A DNA stretch of 64,000 bases. It comes from Thermoleophilia bacterium (GTDB taxonomy: Bacteria > Actinomycetota > Thermoleophilia > Miltoncostaeales > Miltoncostaeaceae). The notes below the pieces were generated by a model. It did not search any database, was not told the DNA's origin, and saw nothing but the letters and a program-made list of their open reading frames with translations. Each line of letters opens with the position of its first letter. The first letter of the stretch is position 1. This document shows, in pieces, positions 42,048 through 51,997 of this stretch. The position numbers and the translations under genes are program-made. Location: assembly GCA_020848615.1 (NCBI GenBank), contig JADLHW010000024.1:1-64000 (forward strand). Reading direction: 5' to 3'.

Positions 42048-43238
42048 TCACCCCTGCGGCAGGGCCGCGACGCCGGGCAGGACCCTGCCCTCCATCATCT
42101 CCAGGCTGGCCCCGCCCCCCGTGGACACGTGCGTGAGCCGGTCGGCGAGGCCGAACGCGGCGAGCGCCGCGCCGGAGTCGCCGCCGCCGGCGACGGTCGC
42201 GCCGGGGCAGGCCGCCATGGCCTCGGCCACCGCGCGGGTGCCGTCGGCGAACGGCGGGATCTCGAACGCCCCCATCGGGCCGTTCCAGAAGACGGTGCCG
42301 GCCTGCTCGATCACCTCGCGGTACGTCGATGACGTGCCGGGGCCGATGTCGACGCCCATCCAGCCGTCCGGGATGCCGTCGCTGGCCACCACCTGCAGCT
42401 CGGCGGAGGCGTCGAACCGGTCGGCGATGAGGATGTCGCCGGGCAGCTGCAGCAGGCAGTTGTACCGCACCGCGGTCCGCTGCAGCTTCCGGGCCATCTC
42501 CTGCGCCTTGGGGCCCTCGTGCAGGCTGGTGCCCACCGGGTCGCCCATCGCGGCCAGGAACGTGAAGCACATCGCCCCGCCGATGAGCACGCGGTCGCAC
42601 TTCTCCAGCAGGGACTCGATGAGCGGCAGCTTGTCGCTCACCTTCGAGCCGCCGAGCACCGCCACGAACGGGGGCCGGGGCGCCCCCAGCAGGCCGCCCA
42701 GCACCCGCACCTCACGGGCCATCAGCAGCCCGGCGCGGGACGGCAGCAGGTGCGCGACGCCCTCGGTGGACGCGTGGGCGCGGTGCGCCGCGCCGAACGC
42801 GTCGTTCACGTAGTGGGTGAAGCCCGCGGCCAGCGACGCGGCGAACGCCGGGTCGTTCGCCTCCTCCTCCGCGTGGAAGCGGAGGTTCTCGAGCATCACG
42901 ATCTCACCGGGCTTCAGGGCCTCCACGCGGGCCCGCACCTCCGGCCCCACGCAGTCGGGCAGCAGCTCCACCCTGCGGGTGAGGAGCTGGCCCAGGCGCT
43001 CGGCGCACGGCGCGAGCGAGAGCTCGGGTCTGCGCTCGCCCTTCGGCCGGCCCAGGTGGCTGCACACCGCCACCGCAGCGCCCTTCCGGAGCAGGTCGCG
43101 GATGGTGTCGAGGGACGCCCGGATGCGGGCGTCGTCGGTGATGCTGCCGTCCTCGAGCGGCACGTTGAGGTCCGCGCGCACCAGGACGCGCGCCCCCCGC
43201 CACTCGATGCCGGGCGCGTCGATCGCCAGCAGGCTCAT
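42048..43238 (-). CDS. pgk: Phosphoglycerate kinase
   Basis: A 396-residue enzyme making ATP from 1,3-bisphosphoglycerate. The N-domain begins VLVRADLNVPLEDG and contains CSHLGRPKGER. The hinge and nucleotide domain include FVAVLGGSKVSDK and FWNGPMGAFE, and the C-terminal GGGDSGAAL and HVSTGGGASLEMMEG close the active site. The length is normal. The gene lies 10 bp downstream of gap. Confidence 0.97.
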   Translation of the reverse strand: MSLLAIDAPGIEWRGARVLVRADLNVPLEDGSITDDARIRASLDTIRDLLRKGAAVAVCSHLGRPKGERRPELSLAPCAERLGQLLTRRVELLPDCVGPEVRARVEALKPGEIVMLENLRFHAEEEANDPAFAASLAAGFTHYVNDAFGAAHRAHASTEGVAHLLPSRAGLLMAREVRVLGGLLGAPRPPFVAVLGGSKVSDKLPLIESLLEKCDRVLIGGAMCFTFLAAMGDPVGTSLHEGPKAQEMARKLQRTAVRYNCLLQLPGDILIADRFDASAELQVVASDGIPDGWMGVDIGPGTSSTYREVIEQAGTVFWNGPMGAFEIPPFADGTRAVAEAMAACPGATVAGGGDSGAALAAFGLADRLTHVSTGGGASLEMMEGRVLPGVAALPQG

Positions 43239-43248
43239 GACGTTCCCC

Positions 43249-44259
<1,011 letters not shown>

Positions 44260-44286
44260 TCAGGAACCTGTGCCGGAACGCGCGCG

Positions 44287-44292
44287 AGCCTA
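44287..44292 (-). promoter_or_regulatory. Extended -10 box (TGCTAGGCT) of the gap operon
   Basis: TAGGCT on the minus strand is preceded by TG and one base, which makes an extended -10 element. No -35 hexamer is obvious. It predicts a leader of about 35 nt before gap. Confidence 0.45.
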
Positions 44293-44337
44293 GCACGGGA
44301 CCCCAATGGCCCCCCGGCCTGTGGCACCATCGTCGTC

Positions 44338-44913
44338 GTGCCCCGGATCCCCGTACTGGCCGCGCTTCTGGCGGTCCCGCTCGCCCTGGCGGCGGGAGGT
44401 TGTGACGGTGGTGACACGTCCGGCGGCGACGCCCTGCCCGGCGCGCTGTCGGCGGCCGCGACGCCGGGCGCGGCGGCCTCCGCGCCGGCCGTCGTGGAGC
44501 GCGTGGTGGACGGCGACACCCTGGTGGCCGACGTGGACGGCGACCGGGCGCGCGTGCGGCTGCTGGGCATCGACACCCCGGAGACGGTGAAGCCCGACGC
44601 ACCGGTGGAGTGCTACGGGCCGCAGGCGTCGGCGCGCACCAAGGCGCTGCTGCCGGAGGGCGTGCGGGTGGTCCTGCAGACCGACCCCGTGGCCGGCGCC
44701 CAGGACGACTTCGGGCGGGTCCTGGCGTACGTCACCCCGCAGGGCGCGCGGCTCACCGTGAACGAGGAACTGCTGCGCGAGGGGTTCGCGACGCTGTTCG
44801 TGTTCGACCGTGCCCACCCGTTCACCCGGGTGGCGGCGTTCCGGGCGGCGGAGCGGTCGGCGCGCGGCGCCCGCCTGGGGCTGTGGGGATCCTGCCCCCT
44901 GCCCGCCCGGTGA
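44338..44913 (+). CDS. Thermonuclease-like (SNase) lipoprotein
   Basis: A 191-residue exported nuclease-like protein. The N-terminus ends in LALAAGGC, a lipobox, so it is probably membrane-anchored outside. The staphylococcal nuclease domain covers about 50-185: VVERVVDGDTLVAD, VRLLGIDTPETV, then DDFGRVLAYV and LREGFATLF. The metal-binding acids and the active-site Arg in RVRLLGIDTPE match the family, so Ca-dependent DNA/RNA cleavage is likely. The GTG at 44338 was chosen from the signal sequence. It is divergent from gap and ends at the hairpin 44934-44962. Confidence 0.88.
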   Translation: MPRIPVLAALLAVPLALAAGGCDGGDTSGGDALPGALSAAATPGAAASAPAVVERVVDGDTLVADVDGDRARVRLLGIDTPETVKPDAPVECYGPQASARTKALLPEGVRVVLQTDPVAGAQDDFGRVLAYVTPQGARLTVNEELLREGFATLFVFDRAHPFTRVAAFRAAERSARGARLGLWGSCPLPAR

Positions 44914-44933
44914 GGCGTCCGTGCCGCAAACGG

Positions 44934-44962
44934 CGCCGGGGGCCCCGATGGGGCCCCCGGCG
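44934..44962. terminator. Strong 13-bp bidirectional hairpin
   Basis: CGCCGGGGGCCCC and GGGGCCCCCGGCG pair perfectly around a 3-nt loop. It lies between the convergent nuclease (ends 44913) and membrane-protein (ends 45005) genes and can serve both. Confidence 0.75.
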
Positions 44963-45004
44963 AGTGCTACGAGGTGCCGGCGTCCGTGCCGGCGGTCAGC
45001 CCGA

Positions 45005-45670
45005 TCAGGCCTCGGCGGCGCGAGGCTTCGGGGTGATGGCGGCGGCCACCTTGGCGGACACGATGCCGAGGATGCAGCCGCAGACCAGGGTCACGAGGGT
45101 GTTCAGCCACACGTAGGCCCAGGGGGTGGAGATGACACCACCGAACGCGCCGGAACCGGCCGTCGTGGGGTCGCCGAGGGCGGCGATGCTGTTGCCCACG
45201 CCACCACCGTTCGTGGCCCAGCCGTCGAGGCCGGTCGCGATCCACCACAGGAACGTCGCTGCGAAGGCCGGGAAGGTGCCGGCCACGTAGTACCAGTCGC
45301 CGGCGATCAGGATCGCGACGAGGATGAACGCGAAGATGCCGACCCAGAGGGCGATGCCCCAGAAGTCGGGCAGGTCCGCGGTCGAGAACGCGAGCGGCAT
45401 GGTGACCAGGGCGGCCACGGTGCCGAAGATGCAGGCCACGAGGACCTTGCCGAAGGCGGCGTTGTCACCACCGGCCATGAAGAACATGCCCCACGAGATG
45501 AACGCGGTGGGGAGGATCAGGTGAAAATTGCTGGGAAGCGCAAGCCCGATGCCGAGGTCGCCGTCGGTGACCCAGTGGAACGTGAAGTTCAGGGAGAACT
45601 CCGTCCAGAGGAACGACAGAACCCCGACGACGAGCGCGAGCGGCAGGATTGCCTGTGCACGAGCACCCAT
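45005..45670 (-). CDS. Multi-pass membrane protein (possibly DUF1097-like)
   Basis: A 221-residue protein with six or seven transmembrane helices. Features are an aromatic-rich extracytoplasmic loop (LWTEFSLNFTFHWVTDGDLG), FHLILPTAFISWGMFFMAGG, KVLVACIFGTVAALV, GDWYYVAGTFPAFAATFLWW and a last helix LVTLVCGCILGIVSAKVAAA. The FISWGMFFMAGG stretch resembles DUF1097 membrane proteins, but I am not sure of the family. The ATG at 45670 follows AGAGGAG. A full -35/-10 promoter lies about 112 nt upstream, leaving an untranslated leader of roughly 105 nt. Transport of a small solute is a guess. Confidence 0.7.
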   Translation of the reverse strand: MGARAQAILPLALVVGVLSFLWTEFSLNFTFHWVTDGDLGIGLALPSNFHLILPTAFISWGMFFMAGGDNAAFGKVLVACIFGTVAALVTMPLAFSTADLPDFWGIALWVGIFAFILVAILIAGDWYYVAGTFPAFAATFLWWIATGLDGWATNGGGVGNSIAALGDPTTAGSGAFGGVISTPWAYVWLNTLVTLVCGCILGIVSAKVAAAITPKPRAAEA

Positions 45671-45781
45671 GAAGGCGACTCCTCTTGGGGAAATGAAAGG
45701 AATCCTTCCGCGCGGCGGGATGAACGACAGTGCCACGCGGCACGCCCCGGCCCCATGCGGGCGACCGGTTTGTGCGGAGTG

Positions 45782-45811
45782 AGCCTAATGGGGCCTCAGG
45801 GGTCGTTGCAA
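45782..45811 (-). promoter_or_regulatory. Sigma-70-type promoter (TTGCAA, 18 bp, TAGGCT)
   Basis: On the minus strand TTGCAA (45811-45806) and TAGGCT (45787-45782) are 18 bp apart. It is the best two-box promoter seen in the window and drives the membrane protein at 45005-45670. Confidence 0.6.
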
Positions 45812-45885
45812 GCGTTACATACCTACGCTTTCGGATGGCTGAAACCTCCGGAAAGCGTCCAGGGCGACGTGTATGTGGAACGCCG

Positions 45886-46695
45886 TCAGGAGGGGGCAGG
45901 AACCCGGGCCGGCAGCTCGAAGAGGGAGGGCCACCACTTGCCCGTCACGAGCACCCGGTCGCGGGCGCGGTCCCAGGCGATCCCGTTCAGCACCTCGGGC
46001 CGGCCGCCCCCCGGAAGGCGGCCCCGCAGTCCGGACAGGTCGAGGCGCACGCGCACACGTCCGGTGGCGGGGTCGATCACCACGATGTCGTCCCGCTGCC
46101 AGACGTTCGCCCAGATCTCGCCGTGCACCGCCTCGAGCTCGTTCAGGCGGGTCACGGGGCGCCCGCCGTCGGTGACCCGCACCCGGCGGACCTCCCGGAA
46201 CGTCGCGGGGTCGAGGAACCGCAGCACGGCGCTGCCGTTGCTCATCACCAGGCGTCCCTCCAGGGTGGCGAGGCCCCATCCCTCCCCGGCGTACCGGAAC
46301 GTGCGCACCCGGCGCAGGGTGCGGCGGTCCCACACGAACGCCGTGTGCTCCCTCCAGGTGAGCTGCACCAGGCGGCTCCCGGCGGCGGCCAGCCCCTCCC
46401 CGAAGTAGGCGCGGGGCAGCGCCCGGGAGCGGATGACCGCGCCCGTGGCCCGCCGCACCTGGCGCAGGGACGACGCGCCGTACATCCCGGTGCTCTCGTA
46501 CAGGGCGCCGCCGGGGAGCCACACCAGCCCCTCGGTATACGCGTCGGTGGCGTGGGGATGCCGGGCGAGCGGCGCCGGGGCGACCACGGGTGCCCGGGCC
46601 GCGGTGGCCGTCTCGTGGCCGCCGCGCGCGGCGATGCCGAGGGCCGCGCCGCCGGCGCAGGCGGTGAGGGCGATGCCGGCGAGGACGCGTCGCAT
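45886..46695 (-). CDS. Glutaminyl-peptide cyclotransferase-like exported protein
   Basis: A 269-residue protein with a hydrophobic N-terminus (LAGIALTACAGGAALGIAA), so it is exported or anchored. The body is a five-bladed propeller of the bacterial/plant glutaminyl cyclase family: DAYTEGLVWLPGGALYESTG, FGEGLAAAGSRLVQLTWRE, GEGWGLATLEGRLVMSNGS, RLNELEAVHGEIWANVW and LNGIAWDRARDRVLVTGKWW all match in order. Such enzymes form N-terminal pyroglutamate on secreted proteins. The ATG at 46695 follows GAGGA. It lies 47 bp downstream of yvcK, where whiA is usually found in Actinomycetota. Confidence 0.88.
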   Translation of the reverse strand: MRRVLAGIALTACAGGAALGIAARGGHETATAARAPVVAPAPLARHPHATDAYTEGLVWLPGGALYESTGMYGASSLRQVRRATGAVIRSRALPRAYFGEGLAAAGSRLVQLTWREHTAFVWDRRTLRRVRTFRYAGEGWGLATLEGRLVMSNGSAVLRFLDPATFREVRRVRVTDGGRPVTRLNELEAVHGEIWANVWQRDDIVVIDPATGRVRVRLDLSGLRGRLPGGGRPEVLNGIAWDRARDRVLVTGKWWPSLFELPARVPAPS

Positions 46696-46742
46696 GGCGG
46701 GATCCTCACACGGCGGCGCGCGGGTGACGAATGCGCCCGGGG

Positions 46743-47708
46743 TCAGGTGGGGCGCGCCGGCCCGGTCGCCGTCATCGCGAGGTCCAGCAGGACGGCGGCG
46801 AGCGCCTCCGGGCGGTGCCGCACCACGCTGCCGGCCTCCGCCAGGTCGGCGGTGACCAGCCGGACCCCCAGGGACTCGATGCGGGCGCGGTCCGGCGCGA
46901 CCGGCTCCTGCCCCATCGCCCGGTAGGCGGCCACGGCGGCCGGGTCGAGCGGGCCCTCGTGGGCGACCACCACGTCCAGGCCGCCGGGGGCCGCCTCCAG
47001 GATCCGCTCCACGTGGTCGCCCACCGAGAAGGCGTCGGTCTCGCCCATCTGGGTCATCACATTGCACACGTAGACGCGCAGACCGGGCGCCGTCGCGACG
47101 GCCTCGGCGATCTCCGGCACGGCGAGGTGCGGCAGCACGCTGGTGAACAGGCTGCCGGGGCCCAGCACGATGATGTCGGCGTTCGCCAGCGCCTCGATCG
47201 CCGGCCGGTGGGCGACCGGCGGCGGGTCGAGCCACACCCGCCGGCACGCACCCACGCCCGAGGCGATGTTCGTCTCGCCGCACACGTGCTGCCCGTCGGC
47301 GCGCTCCGCCCACAGCCGCACGTGCTGCAGGGTGCTGGGCAGCACCGACCCGCGGATCTTCAGCACCCGGGAGCACTCCTGCACCGCCAGGTCGAAGTTA
47401 CCGGTGACCTCCGCGAGGGCGGCGAGGAACAGGTTGCCGAACGGGTGGCCCGACAGGTCGCCGTCGGCGAAGCGGTGCTGGAACAGCCGGCCCATGAGCG
47501 ACTCGTCGTCGGCGAGCGCGACCAGGCAGTTCCGGATGTCGCCCGGCGGCAGCACCCCCAGCTCGCGGCGCAGGCGCCCCGAGGACCCGCCGTCGTCGGC
47601 GACGGTGACGATCGCCGTGAGGTCCACGGGCGCGCGCTTGAGGCCGCGCAGCAGCGATGACAGGCCGGTGCCGCCGCCCAGGGCGGCGATGTGCGGGGGC
47701 ACGGTCAT
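46743..47708 (-). CDS. yvcK: YvcK/CofD-like gluconeogenesis factor
   Basis: A 321-residue protein of the CofD/YvcK family, which binds UDP-GlcNAc and links cell-wall synthesis to carbon supply. Motifs are ALGGGTGLSSLLRGLK at the start, VTVADDGGSSGRLRRE, GDIRNCLVALAD, HPFGNLFLAAL and LGPGSLFTSVLPHL. The ATG at 47708 overlaps the rapZ stop (ATGA). It belongs to the conserved uvrC-rapZ-yvcK block. Confidence 0.94.
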   Translation of the reverse strand: MTVPPHIAALGGGTGLSSLLRGLKRAPVDLTAIVTVADDGGSSGRLRRELGVLPPGDIRNCLVALADDESLMGRLFQHRFADGDLSGHPFGNLFLAALAEVTGNFDLAVQECSRVLKIRGSVLPSTLQHVRLWAERADGQHVCGETNIASGVGACRRVWLDPPPVAHRPAIEALANADIIVLGPGSLFTSVLPHLAVPEIAEAVATAPGLRVYVCNVMTQMGETDAFSVGDHVERILEAAPGGLDVVVAHEGPLDPAAVAAYRAMGQEPVAPDRARIESLGVRLVTADLAEAGSVVRHRPEALAAVLLDLAMTATGPARPT

Positions 47709-48610
47709 GCCGCGCGCTGCGGCGACGGGGAGTCCTCCGGCGACCGCAGGGTCGCGCGCCCGATGTCCCGGTGCGTCACGGCCACCTGGAAGTCCGGGCG
47801 GCCGCGGTACCGGCGGCCCATGGCGTCCGCCATGTACACGCTGCGGTGCCGCCCGCCGGTGCAGCCGAAGCCCACCACAAGGTGGCTCTTGCCCTCCTTG
47901 GCGTAGGCGGGCAGCAGGTAGTCCAGGAGGGACTCGAGCCTGGGGAGGAACCCCACGGTCTCCTCGGCGGCCTCCACGAACGCCGCCACGTCGGGGTCCA
48001 GGCCGGTCTTCGGCGCGAACTCCGGCACGTAGTGCGGGTTGGTGATGAACCGGACGTCGAACAGCAGGTCGGCGTCGGTGGGGGCGCCGTACTTGAACCC
48101 GAAGGACACGAACAGCACCTGCATGCGCGGCTGGGCGTCGGGATCGATCATGGACTCCACGACGGTGCGGCGCAGGTCCCAGATGTTCAGGGCGGTGGTG
48201 TCGATGACCGTGTCGGCCCGTGACCGCAGCGGCGCCAGGAGCTCCCGCTCGCGGCGGATGCCGTCGGTGAGCGGTCCGTCGCCCGCCATGGGGTGCCGGC
48301 GGCGGGTCTCGCGGTAGCGGTTCAGCAGCACCTCGTCGGAGGCCTCCAGGAACAGGATGCGGGGGCGCACGCCGGTGATGGTCTCCATGCGGTCCACCTC
48401 GGCGCCGAGGTCCGCGAAGAACACGCCGCCGCGGATGTCGCACACCACCGCCGCGCGCTCCACCGTGGCGCCGCCGGCGAACAGCTCCGCCAGCGACGGC
48501 AGCAGCTTCGGGGGGAGGTTGTCCACCACGAAGTAGCCGGAGTCCTCGAAGACGCCCATGGCCTGGCTCTTCCCCGCCCCGCTCATGCCCGTGATGACGG
48601 TCAGCTCCAC
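47705..48610 (-). CDS. rapZ: RNase adapter RapZ (YvcJ family nucleotide-binding protein)
   Basis: A 301-residue P-loop protein. The Walker A motif is GMSGAGKSQAMG, followed by the family sequence SGYFVVDNLPPKLL. FLEASDEVLLNRYRETRRRHP marks the second half of the kinase-like domain, and the C-terminal FGCTGGRHRSVYMAD region is the metabolite-binding site in RapZ. In Gram-positives the homologue YvcJ hydrolyses nucleotides and affects competence. It lies 13 bp after uvrC and overlaps yvcK. Confidence 0.94.
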   Translation of the reverse strand: MELTVITGMSGAGKSQAMGVFEDSGYFVVDNLPPKLLPSLAELFAGGATVERAAVVCDIRGGVFFADLGAEVDRMETITGVRPRILFLEASDEVLLNRYRETRRRHPMAGDGPLTDGIRRERELLAPLRSRADTVIDTTALNIWDLRRTVVESMIDPDAQPRMQVLFVSFGFKYGAPTDADLLFDVRFITNPHYVPEFAPKTGLDPDVAAFVEAAEETVGFLPRLESLLDYLLPAYAKEGKSHLVVGFGCTGGRHRSVYMADAMGRRYRGRPDFQVAVTHRDIGRATLRSPEDSPSPQRAA

Positions 48611-48623
48611 GTTTCCCCTTTGG

Positions 48624-50546
48624 TCAGGCGCGCCCCGCCAGCCGCGGCACGTCGTCCGGGTCCGGCGCCCGATGCAGATGGTCCCAGATGTCCCGGGCGA
48701 CCTTCGGCGGCAGCCCGGGCACCGCCTCCAGCTCCTCCCGGGTGGCGTTCACGAAGCGCTCCGCCGTGCCGAAGTGCCGCAGGATCGCCTTCCGCCGCGA
48801 CGGCCCCACCCCGGGCAGGGCGTCGAAGATGCTGGCGGTCATGCCGCGCCCCCGGGACGCGCGGTGGTGGCGCAGGGCGAAGCGGTGCGCCTCGTCCCGG
48901 ATCTGCTGCAGCAGCTTCAGGCCCGCGGATGCCTCGGGCAGGAGCAGCGGGTCGCGGCGCCCCGGCAGGTACACCTCCTCGCGCTGCTTGGCGAGGCTCA
49001 CCACCGGCACGTCGGTGACGCCGGCCTCGGCCATGCCCTCGATCGCGGCGCCCAGCTGGCCCTTGCCGCCGTCGATGATCACCAGGCCCGGCCGCGCGCC
49101 GAACGACATGTCGCCGTCGTCCTGCGCGAGGCGCGCGAACCGGCGCAGCAGCGCCTCGCGCATGTTCGCGAAGTCGTTCTGGCCCCCGTCGAAGCGCATG
49201 GTGAAGGTGCGGTAGTGGGCCTTGCTGGGCGCGCCGCCCTCGAACACCACCATCGAGGCCACCGCGTGGGTGTCGCCGAGGTTGGAGATGTCGTAGCACT
49301 CCATCCGGATCGGCGGGGACGCCAGCCCCAGCCAGCCCTGCAGCTCGGTGAGCGCCTCCCGCCGGCGGGCCCGGGTGCGGTCGTGGCGGCGGCGGTCCTG
49401 GTCGAGGGCCAGCGCGGCGTTGCGCTGGGCGAGCTCGGCGAGCCGCGCCCGGTCCCCGCGCCCGGGCCGCACGTCGGCACGCGCGCCGCGCCGCTCCGAC
49501 AGCAGCGCCGACAGGTCGCCCATGCGGCCGATCTCGCGCGGCACGACCACCACCGGCGGGATCGCCATGGCCACCGAGTAGTACTCGATCGCGAAGCCCT
49601 CCAGCACGTCGGCCGGCACCTCGTCGCCCACGCCCTCCAGGAAGAACGACTGCCGGTCGCTCAGCACCCCGTCGCGCACCTGCATGACCTGCACGTTCGC
49701 GGCGTCCTCCGCCACCGCCACGCCCAGCACGTCCACGGTGCCGAGGTGCTCGCCCGAGGCGACCTGCCGCTCCATGAGGTGCCGCACCGCGGCCAGGCGG
49801 TTGCGGTACACCGCCGCGGACTCGTACTCCTGGCCGGCCGCGGCGTCGCGCATCTGCGCGTCGATCTCCTGCTCCAGGCCCCGGTAGCGGCCCGACAGGA
49901 ACGCGACGATCTGGTCGATGAGCGCCCGGTAGTCGTCGCGGGAGATGTAGTCGACGCACGGCGCCAGGCACCGCTTGATGTGGTAGTCGAGGCAGGGGAT
50001 GCCGCTCGGGCGGCCGGGTTCGGCGCCCTCGCACGGGCGGCTCGGGAAGATCTTCCCGATGAGCGACAGCGTCTCCCGCACCTTGCTGGCCGACGAGAAC
50101 GGCCCGAAGTACAGGCGGTCACGGCGGTGCCGCTCCCGCGTGAAGTACACGCGGGGATAGTCCTCGTCGAGGCTGATCGCGATGTACGGGTAGCTCTTGT
50201 CGTCGCGCAGCTTCACGTTGAACGGCGGCCGGTGACGCTTCACCAGGTTCGCCTCGAGGATGAGCGCCTCCGGCTCGGACGCGGTGACGATGGTCTCGAG
50301 CCGGTGGATGCGCTCCACCATGTCCCCCACCTTGGCGTGCTGCCCGGCGCGCGCGGTCATGGGCGCGGAGGGGTCCAGCGTCCGGTCGGGGCGCAGCGGC
50401 GCCTGGAAGTAGCTGAGCACCCGCTTGCGCAGGGACTTCGCCTTGCCGACGTAGAGCACGCGGTCCCCGGCGTCGCGGTACACGTACACGCCGGGCTGGT
50501 CGGGCAGCTCGGCGAGCTGCTCGCGCAGGAGGGACCGTTCGGGCAT
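48624..50546 (-). CDS. uvrC: Excinuclease ABC subunit C
   Basis: A 640-residue nucleotide-excision-repair endonuclease. The N-terminal GIY-YIG domain is seen in QPGVYVYRDAGDRVLYVGKAKSLRKRV. A UVR motif occurs near residue 205-240 (YRGLEQEIDAQMRDAAAGQ). The RNase-H-like second nuclease has CYDISNLGDTHAVASMV and LVIIDGGKGQL, and the last 60 residues form the helix-hairpin-helix pair (ALPGVGPSRRKAIL; AVPGLPPKVARDIW). Length is normal. The ATG at 50546 is the family start. Confidence 0.97.
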   Translation of the reverse strand: MPERSLLREQLAELPDQPGVYVYRDAGDRVLYVGKAKSLRKRVLSYFQAPLRPDRTLDPSAPMTARAGQHAKVGDMVERIHRLETIVTASEPEALILEANLVKRHRPPFNVKLRDDKSYPYIAISLDEDYPRVYFTRERHRRDRLYFGPFSSASKVRETLSLIGKIFPSRPCEGAEPGRPSGIPCLDYHIKRCLAPCVDYISRDDYRALIDQIVAFLSGRYRGLEQEIDAQMRDAAAGQEYESAAVYRNRLAAVRHLMERQVASGEHLGTVDVLGVAVAEDAANVQVMQVRDGVLSDRQSFFLEGVGDEVPADVLEGFAIEYYSVAMAIPPVVVVPREIGRMGDLSALLSERRGARADVRPGRGDRARLAELAQRNAALALDQDRRRHDRTRARRREALTELQGWLGLASPPIRMECYDISNLGDTHAVASMVVFEGGAPSKAHYRTFTMRFDGGQNDFANMREALLRRFARLAQDDGDMSFGARPGLVIIDGGKGQLGAAIEGMAEAGVTDVPVVSLAKQREEVYLPGRRDPLLLPEASAGLKLLQQIRDEAHRFALRHHRASRGRGMTASIFDALPGVGPSRRKAILRHFGTAERFVNATREELEAVPGLPPKVARDIWDHLHRAPDPDDVPRLAGRA

Positions 50547-50554
50547 CGCCCGAC

Positions 50555-50560
50555 AGGGTA
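50555..50560 (-). promoter_or_regulatory. Possible -10 box (TACCCT) upstream of uvrC
   Basis: TACCCT on the minus strand ends 8 nt before the uvrC ATG. No SOS-box-like sequence was seen here. Evidence is weaker than for the other -10 candidates. Confidence 0.3.
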
Positions 50561-50578
50561 GACCACCCCCGGCGCGCG

Positions 50579-51997
50579 TCAGCCCCGGGTCAGGGACACC
50601 GCCGCGCCCACCGCGGCGACCACCGCGCCCACCGCCATCGCGGCGTGGTACCCGTCCAGGAACCGGAGGGCGTCGAGGGCGGAGGCGTCCTCCCCCAGGA
50701 TCACCCGGCCGCCGCGCTCCCCCAGGCCGGACGCCGCGATGGCGCCCAGCACCGCCACCGAGCTGGACTGGCCCAGGCTGCGCATCGTGGCGAGCACCGC
50801 GGCCGCCACCCCCAGGCTCGCGGGCGGGACGGAGCTCATCGCGGCGGTGGTGTTGGGGCTGCTGAACCCGGCCATCCCCACGCCGACGCACACCAGCGAC
50901 GGGATGAGGTGGGCGGGCGGGATGTCCCGCGGGACGGTGGCGAGCCCGGCGAGGCCCACCGCGATGAGCGCCATGCCGCCGCTGGAGAGCCAGCGGGAGC
51001 CGACGCGGTCCGACATCCGCCCGGCCACCGGGGACAGGGCCACCATGAACGCCGGCTGCACGATCAGCAGGGCGCCGGCCGCGATGGGGCTGCGGCCGCC
51101 CACGACCTGCAGCAGGATCGCGGTGAGGGCGATGGCCCCGAACATCGCCGTGTCGTTCAGGAGCGCCGCCGCGCTCGCCGCGGCGAAGAGGCGGCTGCGC
51201 CGGAACAGCGCGAGGTCGAGCAGCGGGTCGTGCGCGCGGGTCTGCCGCACCAGGCAGGCCGCCAGGCCGGCGGCGCCCAGCGCCATGAGGCCGAGGGTGG
51301 CCGGCGCCGTCCAGCCCCACAGGGGCGCGAACGCCAGGGGCACCATCGCGCAGGCGAGCCCCGCGCCCAGGAGCAGCGCGCCCAGGACGTCCACTCGGGG
51401 GCGGCCACCGCCCGCCGTGGGGTCGTGCAGACCCCGGGAGGCCACCAGCGCCGCGGCGGCGACGGGGAGGTTCACCAGGAACACCCACCGCCAGCCCAGG
51501 CCGTCCACCAGCAGGCCGCCGATGAGCGGGCCGGTGGCGAGGCCCAGGTAGATGGCGGTGACGTTCACGCCGATCGCCCCGCCGCGCTCGCCCGGCGGGA
51601 ACACGGCGCTCACCAGGGCCGTCGCCATGGACGCGAGGATCGCGGCGCCGACGCCCTGGATGCCGCGCAGCGCCAGCAGCACCGTGCTGTCCGGCGCCAT
51701 CGCCAGCAGCAGCGAGGAGGTCGCGAACACCGCCACGCCCAGGCGCCACATGCGCAACCGCCCCCACTGGTCGGCGGTGCGCCCCACCGGCACCAGGGCG
51801 ACCGTGTAGGTGAGCAGGTACGCGGCCGACACCCAGATGCCGGCGGCGAAGCTCAGGTCCAGGTCGCGGCCCATCGCGGGCAGGGCGACGGCCACGCCGG
51901 TGATGTCCACCGGCCCCAGGAAGGAGCCCGCGCACGTGACCGCCAGCATGCGCCGGCGGCGGGCGTGGAGCGGGGAGGTCCCCGCCCCGGTCCCCAT
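50579..51997 (-). CDS. MFS efflux transporter, DHA2-like (second of pair)
   Basis: A 472-residue, about 14-helix drug/proton antiporter of the major facilitator superfamily. Helix 1 region ends DITGVAVALPAMGRDL, the motif A loop is GRTADQWGRLRMW, and motif C is seen in YLGLATGPLIGGLLVDGLGWRWVF. The C-terminal half repeats the fold with ALLIVQPAFMVALSPVAGRMSDRVG. The ATG at 51997 overlaps the upstream MFS stop by one base (TGATG). It is the last gene of a marR-usp-MFS-MFS operon. Substrates are unknown. Confidence 0.9.
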   Translation of the reverse strand: MGTGAGTSPLHARRRRMLAVTCAGSFLGPVDITGVAVALPAMGRDLDLSFAAGIWVSAAYLLTYTVALVPVGRTADQWGRLRMWRLGVAVFATSSLLLAMAPDSTVLLALRGIQGVGAAILASMATALVSAVFPPGERGGAIGVNVTAIYLGLATGPLIGGLLVDGLGWRWVFLVNLPVAAAALVASRGLHDPTAGGGRPRVDVLGALLLGAGLACAMVPLAFAPLWGWTAPATLGLMALGAAGLAACLVRQTRAHDPLLDLALFRRSRLFAAASAAALLNDTAMFGAIALTAILLQVVGGRSPIAAGALLIVQPAFMVALSPVAGRMSDRVGSRWLSSGGMALIAVGLAGLATVPRDIPPAHLIPSLVCVGVGMAGFSSPNTTAAMSSVPPASLGVAAAVLATMRSLGQSSSVAVLGAIAASGLGERGGRVILGEDASALDALRFLDGYHAAMAVGAVVAAVGAAVSLTRG

